The notes under the pieces were generated by a model. That model saw nothing but the letters and a program-made list of their open reading frames with translations, was not told the DNA's origin and did not search any database. From positions 18,573 to 82,572 of the forward strand of contig NZ_MWUM01000023.1 in NCBI RefSeq assembly GCF_002028455.1: 64,000 nt of DNA, read 5' to 3'. This document shows positions 17,695-26,403 of this stretch, piece after piece; position 1 is the stretch's first letter; each line of letters opens with the position of its first letter. The position numbers and the translations under genes are program-made. Source of the stretch: Zoogloea sp. LCSB751. GTDB taxonomy: Bacteria; Pseudomonadota; Gammaproteobacteria; Burkholderiales; Rhodocyclaceae.

Positions 17695-18300
17695 TTAAAC
17701 CAAGCCTTCCGCCTTCATCGCCGCCTGCACTGCAGGCCGCACGCCGACGCGTTCATGGAACACGATCAGGTTCGGGTAGAGGCTGAGGTCGAAGTTGATG
17801 AACTTCATCCAGCCCAGCACGGTGAACAGGTAGCCATCGGCGACGCTGAAGTCATTGCCGAGCAGGTAGGGCTTGTCGGCGAGGTGTTCGTTCAAGTAGC
17901 CGAAGCGGCGTTCCAGGTTGAGCCTGGCGGCGGCTTTCCAGTCGTCCTTGCTAAGCGGGTAGAAGAAGGCGGTAGCGGACTTGTGAAGTTCGGTGCCGAC
18001 GAAGTTGAGCCAGCCTTGCAGGCGGTAGCGTTCGAGGCTGCCGTTGGGGGGCGCGAGCTTCTTTTCTGGGACGAGGTCGGCAATGTACTGGACGATGGCC
18101 GGACCTTCGGTGAGAACGTCGCCGGAGTCGAGGACCAGCGCGGGCACGTAGCCCTTGGGATTGACTTCGAGGTAGTTGGCGCCGCTGCCGGTGACCTTGG
18201 TGGCGAGGTCGACGATTTCGGTCTCGTACTTGAGGCCGGCTTCTTCGAGGGCGATGTGCGGGGACAGGGAACAGGCGCCGGGTTTGAAATAGAGCTTCAC
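17695..18300 (-). CDS. Glutathione S-transferase, beta class
   Basis: A 201-residue soluble enzyme with the bacterial beta-class opening MKLYFKPGACSLSPHIAL; Cys10 is the characteristic active-site cysteine. The glutathione site is completed by the cis-Pro in GYVPAL and the acidic pair near LTEGPAIVQYI. The all-helical C-terminal domain ends in RVGVRPAVQAAMKAEGL. It conjugates or reduces electrophiles with glutathione. The gene is monocistronic and divergent from the iron-uptake unit. Confidence 0.92.
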   Translation of the reverse strand: MKLYFKPGACSLSPHIALEEAGLKYETEIVDLATKVTGSGANYLEVNPKGYVPALVLDSGDVLTEGPAIVQYIADLVPEKKLAPPNGSLERYRLQGWLNFVGTELHKSATAFFYPLSKDDWKAAARLNLERRFGYLNEHLADKPYLLGNDFSVADGYLFTVLGWMKFINFDLSLYPNLIVFHERVGVRPAVQAAMKAEGLV

Positions 18301-18613
18301 GTAGTCTCCTTGGTGCGCGCGGAGGCGCAGTTTTTGTGGTCTGGAACAGGAAGCGGCCGACGCGCTGCCCCAACGGGGGGCACTGCCGGCCGGTCGCTAA
18401 GATAGCAGCGGATCAAGACCGCCTGCTAACGGCGCTGCTTGCTGCAGAGCAAGAACGGACGGTTCAGGAGGTCTTTTGTTGATAACCGTTCTCGTTTAGA
18501 ATCTTCGCATGATGTCTGACGGTCATCGACCGGCAAATCCATTCTGACCAGGTAAACAACCACAGCACACAAGCCAGCCCTCGCCAGCCAGTGTTTATTC
18601 AAGGAGAAACACG
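18301..18613. other. Divergent intergenic region: gst and iron-receptor promoters
   Basis: These 313 bases hold the upstream region of the glutathione transferase, a Fur-box-like site at 18481-18499 and the AAGGAG ribosome site (18601-18606) of the receptor gene. I see no other gene in them. Confidence 0.7.
18481..18499 (+). promoter_or_regulatory. Fur-box-like operator
   Basis: GATAACCGTTCTCGTTTAG matches the 19-base Fur consensus at about 10 positions, strongest in the left half (GATAA). It is 115 bases upstream of the TonB receptor start. The gene content (siderophore receptor, PepSY reductase-like protein) supports iron control. Confidence 0.6.
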
Positions 18614-20779
18614 ATGCGGCGAATGACTCCGCTCGCGCTGGCGATGAGCATGCTTGCGCAATCCCCCTGGGCGGCGGCACAAGCGCTTCCCGATGCAGTT
18701 ACGGAAAACGAGGCGACGCTGCCGGCGGTGAAGGTTGCCGCCAACGCGGAACGCCCGTCCGATGCGCCGGCCCCCTACGCCGGCGGCCAGGTGGCCAAGG
18801 GCGCCCGCCTGGGCGCGCTGGGCAATCAGGAGGTCATCGACACCCCGTTCAACATCACCGGCTATACCGCCGAGCTGATTGCGAACCAGCAGGCGCGGAC
18901 GCTCTACGATCTGATGGCCAACGATCCCTCGGTGCGTTTCACGACGTCGAGCGGCCACGCTTATGAGAACTACCGGGTGCGCGGCTTCGATGTGAATTCC
19001 TCCGAACTGGCCATCAACGGCATGTTCGGGCTGGCGCCCGTGGGCCACGCGCCGCTGGAAGCCGTCGAGCGGGTGGAGGTGCTGAAGGGGCCGAGCGCAC
19101 TGTTCAGCGGCATGCCGCCGGGCGGCGGGGTCGGCGGGGTGATCAACCTGGTGCCCAAGCGGGCGGCCGACGATCCCCTGACGCGCCTGTCCGTGGGCTA
19201 CCAGTCCAAGGGGCAGTTCGGCACCAGCATCGATGCGGGGCGCCGCTTCGGCGAGCGCAAGGAAGTGGGCGTGCGCATCAACGGGGCCTTCAGCGACGGC
19301 AACACCGAGCTGGACGGCCAGACCAAGAAGCGCGAGTTCCTTTCGGCAGCGGTGGATTACCGCAGCAGCGCACTGACCGCGTCCCTCGATGCGTACTACA
19401 GCAAGGAGTCGTTTGCCGGCGGAACACCGGCGATGTACTGGTTCCAGAGCACGATCCCGGTGCCGAAAGCCGCCGATCCGCACACCAACCTGTTCCGCGG
19501 TGCCAGCGGCACGCTGGAGAGCAAGGCCGTGATGGCCCGCGCCGAATACGAGTTCAATTCGCAGCTTTCCGCCTTTGCCGGCGTGGGGGTGATGAACTTC
19601 GAGTCCACGGGTTTCATCAACGGGACGCATGCGCGCACGATCGCCGCCAACGGCAGCTTCACGGCGGCAACCAACGGCACGCGGGCCTATACGGACAGCG
19701 TGTCGGCCGAGGGCGGGCTGCGCGCACGCTTCGGCACCGGCAGCGTGGCGCACGAGCTGGTCCTGCACGCCAGCAACCTGGAGCAGGAGAGCGGCTCGGC
19801 CACCAATTCGGCAAGCGCCACGTCGAACATCTACAACCCGGTCACCACACTGGTGATGCCGACGCCGCCGGGCGTGGCGCCCAAGACCAGCGACACGACG
19901 CTTTCCAGCCTGGCCCTGATCGATACGCTGTCGCTGCTGGACGACCGCCTGCGGCTGACCGTGGGCCTGCGCAACCAGAGCATCAAGACCACCAACTACA
20001 ACGCCACCACGGGGGCGGTGACGGCCGAGTACGACAAGAGCGTGGTCACGCCGGCGCTGGCTGCCGTCATCAAGCCCTGGGGGCCGAAGGTTTCGCTGTA
20101 CGCCAACTACGTGCAGGGGCTGAGCAAGGGCGACACGGTCACCGACACGCTGGCGACCAACCGGAACTTTGTGTTCGCGCCCTACAAGACCGACCAGAAG
20201 GAGGCCGGCGTCAAATGGGAGGTCGGCACTTTCACCAATACCGTCAGCCTGTTCGAGATCACCAAGCCGACGATGGTCGCGCTCGGCAGCAGCAGCAACC
20301 CGACCTACACCGACGACGGCGAGAAGCGGGTCCGCGGGCTGGAGTGGAATACCTTCGGTGAGCTGACGCGCACGGTCCGCCTGCTCGGCGGCGCGACCTA
20401 TTCCCAGGGCGAGCAGACCAAGACCGCCTACGGCCAGTACGACGGCAACGTGGCCATCGGCACACCGCGCTGGCAAGGCAACCTGGGCGCCGAATGGGAC
20501 ACGCCGTGGCTCTCCGGGCTGACCCTCAGCGGCCGCGTCGTGAGCACCAGCAGCCAGTATCTCGATGCCGCCAACCGCCAGCAGATCCCCAGCTGGACGA
20601 TCCTCGACGTCGGCGCCCGTTACGCCACCCGCATGGATGGCCGCAAGGTGGTGCTGCGCGTAAACATCAACAACCTGTTCGACAAGCAGTACTGGTCGGG
20701 CAGCTTCAGCGACAGCTATTCGATAGCCACCCTGGGCGCTCCGCGGACGATCACCGCCTCCGCGACGATGGACTTCTGA
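18614..20779 (+). CDS. TonB-dependent siderophore receptor
   Basis: A 721-residue outer-membrane receptor. A signal peptide ends near AQA (residue 23); a TonB-box-like TLPAVKVAA follows. The plug domain (about residues 60-170) contains NITGYTAELI, YRVRGFD and VERVEVLKGPSALFSGMPPGG, typical of ferric-siderophore receptors; the beta barrel ends in the aromatic ITASATMDF. It imports an iron chelate using TonB energy. The chelate is not predictable. Three inner-membrane genes follow on the same strand. AAGGAG precedes the ATG by 7 bases. Confidence 0.93.
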   Translation: MRRMTPLALAMSMLAQSPWAAAQALPDAVTENEATLPAVKVAANAERPSDAPAPYAGGQVAKGARLGALGNQEVIDTPFNITGYTAELIANQQARTLYDLMANDPSVRFTTSSGHAYENYRVRGFDVNSSELAINGMFGLAPVGHAPLEAVERVEVLKGPSALFSGMPPGGGVGGVINLVPKRAADDPLTRLSVGYQSKGQFGTSIDAGRRFGERKEVGVRINGAFSDGNTELDGQTKKREFLSAAVDYRSSALTASLDAYYSKESFAGGTPAMYWFQSTIPVPKAADPHTNLFRGASGTLESKAVMARAEYEFNSQLSAFAGVGVMNFESTGFINGTHARTIAANGSFTAATNGTRAYTDSVSAEGGLRARFGTGSVAHELVLHASNLEQESGSATNSASATSNIYNPVTTLVMPTPPGVAPKTSDTTLSSLALIDTLSLLDDRLRLTVGLRNQSIKTTNYNATTGAVTAEYDKSVVTPALAAVIKPWGPKVSLYANYVQGLSKGDTVTDTLATNRNFVFAPYKTDQKEAGVKWEVGTFTNTVSLFEITKPTMVALGSSSNPTYTDDGEKRVRGLEWNTFGELTRTVRLLGGATYSQGEQTKTAYGQYDGNVAIGTPRWQGNLGAEWDTPWLSGLTLSGRVVSTSSQYLDAANRQQIPSWTILDVGARYATRMDGRKVVLRVNINNLFDKQYWSGSFSDSYSIATLGAPRTITASATMDF

Positions 20780-20860
20780 TGGCCGCACGGCAGTTGTTCC
20801 TGGAACACGCCCGGTAAACGAACGGACCGCATCCGGTCCGAAAGGCAGGACTCCTTCGAC

Positions 20861-21133
20861 ATGAAAACATTCACCTTGATCGGCCTGGCCGCGTCGCTGC
20901 TCGGCTGCGCCGGCCTCTACCTGGCCTCCCCCAACCAGCGCCTGCTCGCCGCGCAGTGGCCGGCCCGCCCTGCGCGGGTTGCCGGCACGGCCCTGCTGGC
21001 CGCCGGCTGGCTGGGCCTGGCGCAGGACATGCAGACCCTCACCGCCAGCTTCGCCTTCGTGGTGGTGCTGATGCTGGCGTTTGCGCTGCTTCCGTATGTC
21101 GGCGCGTTCTTCGGCCGCGGAAAGGGGCGCTGA
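20861..21133 (+). CDS. DUF3325 membrane protein
   Basis: A 90-residue protein with three hydrophobic segments, matching DUF3325 in length and in the pattern LYLASPNQRLL followed by a Gly/Leu-rich segment. Members are small inner-membrane proteins encoded next to siderophore receptors and PepSY proteins. Their activity is unknown, but the constant neighbourhood suggests a role in iron release or reductase assembly. The stop overlaps the next gene's ribosome-site region by a few bases, so translation is probably coupled. Confidence 0.8.
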   Translation: MKTFTLIGLAASLLGCAGLYLASPNQRLLAAQWPARPARVAGTALLAAGWLGLAQDMQTLTASFAFVVVLMLAFALLPYVGAFFGRGKGR

Positions 21134-21134
21134 C

Positions 21135-21425
21135 ATGGCCACCGCCAATCATTCGCCGATCCGCCGCGACTGGCTGTCCAAGACCCTGGCCGGACTGGTG
21201 CTGGGCGCCGTGCTGGGGCTCGGCGGCAGCGGCCTGTTCCTGCAGTTCAGCACCGACATGCCGCTCTCCGTGCGCGGGCAGCTGGCCATGTGGATGGTGC
21301 CCCCCATCTGGCTGGGCGTGCTGGGCGGCGTGTTCTTCTTTGCCAGCGGCCTGCGGGCCTGGCTGTGGCTGGGCGGAACGGGGGCGCTGGTATTGGGCGC
21401 CCTGTCCGCCCTGCGCCTTTCCTGA
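21135..21425 (+). CDS. DUF3649 membrane protein
   Basis: A 96-residue inner-membrane protein with two or three hydrophobic segments (KTLAGLVLGAVLGLGGSGLF; WMVPPIWLGVLGGVFFFAS), matching DUF3649. The start at 21135 is chosen because it lies one base after the previous stop and gives a positively charged N-terminus; a longer in-frame start at 21081 lies inside the DUF3325 gene. It is a constant companion of DUF3325 and PepSY genes. Confidence 0.8.
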   Translation: MATANHSPIRRDWLSKTLAGLVLGAVLGLGGSGLFLQFSTDMPLSVRGQLAMWMVPPIWLGVLGGVFFFASGLRAWLWLGGTGALVLGALSALRLS

Positions 21426-21439
21426 CCGGACATCACACC

Positions 21440-23095
21440 ATGAGAAGCGAGTTCGTCCGCATCTACAAAGCGGTCCATACGTGGACCGGCATCATCGCCG
21501 GAATGGCCTTGTTCATCGCCTTCTACGCCGGCGCGCTGACCGTCTTCAAGGAACCGCTGGCGCGCTGGGCCTCGCCGCCGGGCGCAATCCGCCCGGTGGC
21601 GCTGGAAGACGCACAGCAGCTGATCGTCGGCACCCTGGCCGCGCACCCGGCGGCGGCCCGGGATTTCACCCTCTATGTGCAGGATGCCGAGAACGTGCCG
21701 GCCCGCCTGGGCTGGCACGTGCGCAACCCGGATGCCGACGATCACGACGACAGCCAGGTCCGCCACTACGCGGCGACGCTGGACGCCTACGGTGCGGCGC
21801 AGGTGGAGGAGACCCACCCGTCGCGACTGGCGTCCTTCATCGACACGCTGCACCGCGTCGTCGGCCTGCCGGCGGACAGCGATCCGAACCGCTGGGTGAT
21901 GGGCGTCGTCGCGGCGCTCTACGCGCTGGCGCTGGTGTCCGGCGTGGTGGTGCTCCTGCCGTCGCTGGTCAAGGATTTCTTCGCGCTGCGGGTCGGCAAG
22001 AACCTGAAGCGCATGTGGCTGGACGCCCACAACGTGGTGGGCATCGTCAGCCTGCCCTTCCATCTGGTGATGGCGCTGACGGCGGTGGTCTTCGCCTATC
22101 ACGACGGCATCTATGCGGTGCAGGACAGGCTGCTGCACGACGGCAAGTGGGGGACCGCCTTCCAGCGGCAGCGGCCGGCGCCCGGTGCGGCCGAACGCGA
22201 TCCGGCAACGATGCTGCCGCCGCTGGAGATCCTCGCCCGGGTGCGGGAATTCTCGCCCGGCTTCGAGCCCACCATGCTGCAGTACCAGCAGGTTGGCGGG
22301 CCGCGCGCGGTGGTACGGGTATGGGGCAAGGACGCGGCGGCCGTCTCGCCGCGGGCGCGGGGCGGCTTTGCGGCAGTCGATCCTTACAGCGGCAAGGTGG
22401 TCGGCAGCGATTCCCTGCCCGGCCGGCAGAGCACGCCCAATCTGTTCATCAGCAGCTTCTTCGCCCTGCACATGGCGGCCTTCGGCGGCACGCCGGTGCA
22501 GTGGATGTACTTCCTGCTCGGGCTGGCCGGCGCCTGGCTGTTCTATAGCGGAAACCTGCTGTGGGTCGAGAGCCGCCGCAAGAAGCAGGCGCGCCAGGGC
22601 GGCGAGCTGCCGGCCCAGCGACTGGATGTGCGCCTGATGGCCGCCGCCACCGTCGGCGTGTGCCTGGGCTGTATCTGCGGTGTTTCGCTGGCGATTGTCG
22701 GTAGTAAATGGCTGCACGGCCTGGCCGGCGATGCCAACGCATGGCTGCCGGCGCTGTACTACGGCACCTTCTTCGCCAGCATCGGCTGGGCCTTCCTGCG
22801 CGGTGCGGCACGCGCGTCGGTCCATCTGCTGTGGCTGGCGGCCACCATCACCGCGGCCATTCCGCTGACCTCCCTGCTCGCCTGGAGCCTGCCGGTCCTC
22901 GGCATGTGGACGCACACGTCGGCAGCCAGCCTGGGGGTGGATGCCACGGCGCTCGCCGGTACCGCAGCCTTTGCGTGGATGGCCCGGGCGACGGCGCGAC
23001 GCGTCCGCAGCGGGGCACCGGACAGCGTGTGGTCCGCCAGCGGCGCCCAGGCCAGGCCGGAGGCTGGCGTGCCGGCGGCACAAACTCCGCGCTGA
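21440..23095 (+). CDS. PepSY-associated TM protein (PiuB-like iron uptake factor)
   Basis: A 551-residue inner-membrane protein of the PepSY_TM family. The first segment is KAVHTWTGIIAGMALFIAFYAGALTVF; later come WLDAHNVVGIVSLPFHLVMALTAVV and a C-terminal block of four more segments. Family members reduce or strip iron from siderophores in the periplasm; conserved membrane His residues (HTWTG, DAHNVVG, PFHLV) could bind haem. The start at 21440 (MRSEFVRIYKAVH) is preferred over an upstream in-frame ATG at 21290, which lies inside the DUF3649 gene. It is the last gene of the iron unit. Confidence 0.85.
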   Translation: MRSEFVRIYKAVHTWTGIIAGMALFIAFYAGALTVFKEPLARWASPPGAIRPVALEDAQQLIVGTLAAHPAAARDFTLYVQDAENVPARLGWHVRNPDADDHDDSQVRHYAATLDAYGAAQVEETHPSRLASFIDTLHRVVGLPADSDPNRWVMGVVAALYALALVSGVVVLLPSLVKDFFALRVGKNLKRMWLDAHNVVGIVSLPFHLVMALTAVVFAYHDGIYAVQDRLLHDGKWGTAFQRQRPAPGAAERDPATMLPPLEILARVREFSPGFEPTMLQYQQVGGPRAVVRVWGKDAAAVSPRARGGFAAVDPYSGKVVGSDSLPGRQSTPNLFISSFFALHMAAFGGTPVQWMYFLLGLAGAWLFYSGNLLWVESRRKKQARQGGELPAQRLDVRLMAAATVGVCLGCICGVSLAIVGSKWLHGLAGDANAWLPALYYGTFFASIGWAFLRGAARASVHLLWLAATITAAIPLTSLLAWSLPVLGMWTHTSAASLGVDATALAGTAAFAWMARATARRVRSGAPDSVWSASGAQARPEAGVPAAQTPR

Positions 23096-23118
23096 CGGGC
23101 CGGCAAGGCGCCGGCCCG
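23096..23118. terminator. GC hairpin between convergent genes
   Basis: CGGGCCGGC / GCCGGCCCG with a 5-base loop, starting at the base after the PepSY stop. It has no T-run on either strand, so it may act as an mRNA end stabiliser rather than a full intrinsic terminator. Confidence 0.5.
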
Positions 23119-23127
23119 CGCCGCCGC

Positions 23128-23979
23128 TTATTGCAACGCGGCCTTGACCAGCGCCGCCAGGCCGGCGGTCGGGCGGCCGATCAGCTGGCTGAGCTGGTGG
23201 CTGTCGTCGAACAGGCCGCCCTTGGAGGCGCCGATGTCGGATTCGGCCAGCAGCGCGGCGAGGCCTTCCGGCAGGCCGGCGCCGAGCAGCGCAGCCTTGA
23301 AGTCGGCTTCGGGCAGGTTCTGGTAGGCCACCGCCTTGCCGGACTGGCGGGCGATCTCGGCAGCCAGCTCGGCCAGCGTGTAGGACTCGTCGCCGGCCAG
23401 CTCATAGACCTTGCCGGCCTGACCGTCGCGGGTGAGAACGGCGGCCGCGGCAGCGGCGTAATCGGCGCGGGCGGCAGAGGCGATGCGCCCTTCGCCGGCG
23501 CTGCCGAGCACCACACCGTATTGCAGCGCCGGCGGGATGCTGGCCAGGTAGTTCTCGGTGTACCAGCCGTTGCGCAGGATGACCGCCGGCAGGCCGGCTT
23601 CAACGATGAGCTGTTCGGTGGCCTTGTGCTCGGCGCCCAGCGGCAGCGGCGAGGTGTCGGCGTGCAACAGGCTGGTGTAGGCGATGAGGCCGACCTTGGC
23701 GCGCTTGGCGGCGTCGATCACCGCACGGTGCTGGGGCAGGCGGCTGCCGACTTCGCTGGAGGAGATCAGCAGCAGCTTGTCGGCGCCGGCAAAGGCGGCG
23801 GCTAGGGTTTCCGGCCGGTTGTAGTCGGCCTCGCGGACCTGCACGCCACGCGCAGCGAGGTCGGCGACCTTGGCCGGCGTGCGCACGGCGGCGACGATCT
23901 GGGCGGCGGGAACGGTTTGCAGCAGGTTCTCGATGACGAGGCGGCCGAGCTGGCCGGAGGCGCCGGTAACGACGATCAT
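23128..23979 (-). CDS. NAD(P)H:quinone oxidoreductase, QorB/NmrA-like
   Basis: A 283-residue SDR-type reductase. The Rossmann motif is TGASGQLG (5-12); the middle reads LLLISSSEVGSRLPQHRAVIDAAKRA and ILRNGWYTENY, close to E. coli YtfG (QorB). It reduces quinones with NADPH and has been tied to redox-stress defence. AAAGGAAG precedes the ATG. The divergent HxlR regulator 91 bases away repeats the E. coli ytfG-ytfH arrangement. Confidence 0.88.
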   Translation of the reverse strand: MIVVTGASGQLGRLVIENLLQTVPAAQIVAAVRTPAKVADLAARGVQVREADYNRPETLAAAFAGADKLLLISSSEVGSRLPQHRAVIDAAKRAKVGLIAYTSLLHADTSPLPLGAEHKATEQLIVEAGLPAVILRNGWYTENYLASIPPALQYGVVLGSAGEGRIASAARADYAAAAAAVLTRDGQAGKVYELAGDESYTLAELAAEIARQSGKAVAYQNLPEADFKAALLGAGLPEGLAALLAESDIGASKGGLFDDSHQLSQLIGRPTAGLAALVKAALQ

Positions 23980-24029
23980 GATGCGACTTCCTTTATTTGG
24001 GAGAGAGGAAGCGGCAGAATATCTGCCTG

Positions 24030-24046
24030 ACTAACTTTTAGTAAGT
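24030..24046. promoter_or_regulatory. Palindromic operator for the HxlR regulator
   Basis: ACTAACTTTTAGTAAGT follows the exact dyad ACTnACTnnnAGTnAGT, centred between the divergent qorB-like and hxlR-like genes. HxlR-family dimers bind such short dyads, so it is the probable operator for both genes. Confidence 0.65.
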
Positions 24047-24070
24047 ACGCACCAAAAGGTAAGTTCAATC

Positions 24071-24499
24071 ATGAATGCAGACCACGACGACAGGGCCGAA
24101 GCCCGCCCGACCCTGGCCGAGATGATGCGGCGCGGCGACGTGTTCGCCGAGAAGTGTCCGTCCCGCGAGGTGCTGAAGCACGTGACCAGCCGCTGGGGCG
24201 TGCTGTTGCTGGTCGGCCTGCTCGGCGGCACGCACCGCTTCAGCGACCTGCGCCGCAAGGTGAACGGGATCAGCGAGAAGATGCTGGCGCAGACGCTGCA
24301 GCAGCTGGAGAGCGACGGCTTCGTCGCGCGGGTCTCCTACCCGGTGGTGCCGCCCCACGTGGAATACACGCTGACGCCGCTGGGCGAGCAGATCGGCCGC
24401 AAGGTCGAGGCGCTGGCCGACTGGATCGAGCTGAACCTGCCCGAAATCCTGGCCGCCCAGCAGGCGCGGGCGGGCCAGGAAGAAGGCGTGGCGGCCTGA
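24071..24499 (+). CDS. HxlR-family transcriptional regulator
   Basis: A 142-residue winged-helix regulator. The HxlR core is CPSREVLKHVTSRWGVLLLVGLLGGTHRFSDLRRKV with Cys at about residue 36, followed by ISEKMLAQTLQQLESDGFV and the wing YPVVPPHVEYTLTPLG. Relatives such as YodB and QorR sense quinones or electrophiles through that single conserved Cys. AAGG lies 10 bases before the ATG. It is divergent from the quinone reductase it probably controls. Confidence 0.92.
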   Translation: MNADHDDRAEARPTLAEMMRRGDVFAEKCPSREVLKHVTSRWGVLLLVGLLGGTHRFSDLRRKVNGISEKMLAQTLQQLESDGFVARVSYPVVPPHVEYTLTPLGEQIGRKVEALADWIELNLPEILAAQQARAGQEEGVAA

Positions 24500-24515
24500 A
24501 CCGGCCGCGGTCGCG

Positions 24516-25514
24516 TCAGCCCGCCGCGCCGGCACGCAGCTGGATCTGGCCGATGGCCAGGCGGGCGGCCTTGCGTACATCGGGGTCGGAATCCTGCTGG
24601 GCCTGCTCCAGCGCAGCCAGGGCGCTGGCGGCGCCGATCTCGCCGAGAGCCAGCGCGGTTTCCTTGCGCAGGTTGGCGGACGAATGGACCAGCGCCGAGC
24701 CGGCCAGGGCCGGCACCGCCCGTTCGTCCTGCAGGCGGCCGAGGGTGCGGGCGACGCGCAGGCGGACCTGCCAGTAGTCGTCCTCCAGCGCAGCGATCAG
24801 CGCGTCGACGGCCTCGGCCAGCTTGAGCTTGCCGAGGGTCGTCGCGGCTTCCTCGCGCACCTGCCAGACCTCGTCCTTGAGCGCGCCGAGCAGGCCCGGC
24901 AGCACGCTGGCGTCCGGCGCCAGGCCGAGGGCGCCGACGGCGGCGCGGCGTACTTCGGGATCGGGATCGTGCCCGGCCAGACGGGTCAGCGCCGGCAGCG
25001 CCTCGCTGCGCTTGAGCCAGCCGAGCACACCCACTGCCTCGCGGCGGACCTCGGCCTCCGGGGCCTCGGCGGCGGCCAGCGCCGGCGCGCAGCTTTCCGC
25101 CAGGCGCAGCTCGCGCACCGCGCGCAGCACGCTGGCCCGCACAAAGGCGCTGGAGCTGGACAAGGCCGGCAGCAGCAAGCGGCCGCTGTCCGGCAGGCGG
25201 ATCTCGGCCAGGCTGTGGGCGGCGGCGTGGCGCACCGGCTCGGCGGCATCGTCCAGCGCGCCGAGCAGCGCCGTAACGGTCTGCGGGCTTTCCCAGTAGG
25301 CGAGGCGGTCGGCGGCTTCGGCGCGCACCACCGGGTCGGGGTCGGCCAGCGCGGCGGCCAGCCACGGCGCGTGGTCTTCGTTTTCGAGTTCGGCCAGTTC
25401 GATCAGGGCCAGGCGGCGCACCGTGGCGTCATCGGACTGCAGGCGCGGCAGCAGGGCCGCCAGGTCGGCGTCGTCGGCGGAGAGAAGGGGCACAGTCATG
25501 GGAATCGGTTTCAA
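24516..25514 (-). CDS. HEAT-repeat protein
   Basis: A 332-residue all-helical protein made of about ten PBS-lyase-type HEAT repeats of 30-31 residues (recurring pattern D..VR..AA.ALG.L.....V..L...L.D). It has no signal peptide. It begins 4 bases after the stop of the ABC ATPase gene and is the last gene of the operon that starts with the GntR gene. HEAT proteins are scaffolds; one possibility is that it docks the ferredoxin, flavoprotein or transporter. No enzymatic motif is visible. Confidence 0.88.
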   Translation of the reverse strand: MKPIPMTVPLLSADDADLAALLPRLQSDDATVRRLALIELAELENEDHAPWLAAALADPDPVVRAEAADRLAYWESPQTVTALLGALDDAAEPVRHAAAHSLAEIRLPDSGRLLLPALSSSSAFVRASVLRAVRELRLAESCAPALAAAEAPEAEVRREAVGVLGWLKRSEALPALTRLAGHDPDPEVRRAAVGALGLAPDASVLPGLLGALKDEVWQVREEAATTLGKLKLAEAVDALIAALEDDYWQVRLRVARTLGRLQDERAVPALAGSALVHSSANLRKETALALGEIGAASALAALEQAQQDSDPDVRKAARLAIGQIQLRAGAAG

Positions 25515-25518
25515 GGGG

Positions 25519-26403
25519 TCAATCGGAATAGGCGGTGCTATCCGCCGCGTCGCCCGAGGGCTCGCTGAGGGGCGACAGCCGCGCCAGCGGCACGGCCGGC
25601 GCGGAGTCCCGCAGCAGGGACAGGCAGTGGCGCTTGTGTTCGATGAAGCTCGGGCCGGTCAGCCATTCGGCGGTGCGCGGGCGCTCCGCCGGCACCCGGA
25701 TCTCCTCGACCACCCGCCCCGGGCGGGCGCTCATCACGAGGATGCGGTCGGCCATGAACAGGGCTTCGTCGATGTCGTGGGTGACGAACACCACGGTCAT
25801 GCGGCGCTTGGCCCACAGGGCCAGCAGCAGCTCCTGCATCTTCAGGCGGGTCAGCGCGTCGAGGGCGCCGAAGGGCTCGTCCATCAGCAGCACGCGGGGC
25901 TGGTTGATCAGCACCCGGGCGATCTCCACGCGCTGCTGCATGCCGCCGGAGAGGGCATTGGGGTAGCTGTTCTCGAAGCCCTGCAGGCCCACCTCGGCGA
26001 GCCAGGTCAGGGCCTGGGCGCGGCGTTCGGCGCGCGGCACGCCGCGCATGCGCAGGCCGTAGGCGACGTTGTCGAGGACCGTCAGCCACGGGAACAGGGT
26101 GTGGTGCTGGAACACCAGGCCGCGCTCCGGGCCGGGCCCGGCGATGGGCTGGCCGTCGAGCAGCAGGCGCCCGCTGGACGGCGCCAAGTGGCCGGCCAGC
26201 CCGCCCAGCAGCGTGGACTTGCCGCAGCCGGACGGCCCCAGCAGGCACACGAACTCGCCGGGCCGGATACTCACGGACACGTCGTCGAGGGCGGTGAAGC
26301 GCGCCGCGCCGCTGCCCAGCTCGACGGACACCCGCTCGATCTCCAGGCTGCCGGTGGCGGGCTCCGCCGGGGACAGATCGGACAGTTTCAGTACGGCGTT
26401 CAT
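25519..26403 (-). CDS. ABC transporter ATP-binding protein (SsuB/TauB type)
   Basis: A 294-residue ATPase of the nitrate/sulfonate/taurine uptake group. Walker A is GPSGCGKST, the signature is LSGGMQQRVEIAR, Walker B is VLLMDEPF followed by GALD, and the switch His is in VTHDIDEAL. The start at 26403 overlaps the permease stop by 4 bases. An unusual tail of about 60 residues follows the ATPase core. It energises import of the compound bound by the substrate-binding protein of this operon. Confidence 0.93.
   Translation of the reverse strand: MNAVLKLSDLSPAEPATGSLEIERVSVELGSGAARFTALDDVSVSIRPGEFVCLLGPSGCGKSTLLGGLAGHLAPSSGRLLLDGQPIAGPGPERGLVFQHHTLFPWLTVLDNVAYGLRMRGVPRAERRAQALTWLAEVGLQGFENSYPNALSGGMQQRVEIARVLINQPRVLLMDEPFGALDALTRLKMQELLLALWAKRRMTVVFVTHDIDEALFMADRILVMSARPGRVVEEIRVPAERPRTAEWLTGPSFIEHKRHCLSLLRDSAPAVPLARLSPLSEPSGDAADSTAYSD

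Noticed and set aside
18599..21148. An 849-codon frame antisense to the siderophore receptor
   Set aside because: It is a mirror frame of a high-GC gene; the sense strand has a clear receptor and the antisense product is low-complexity.
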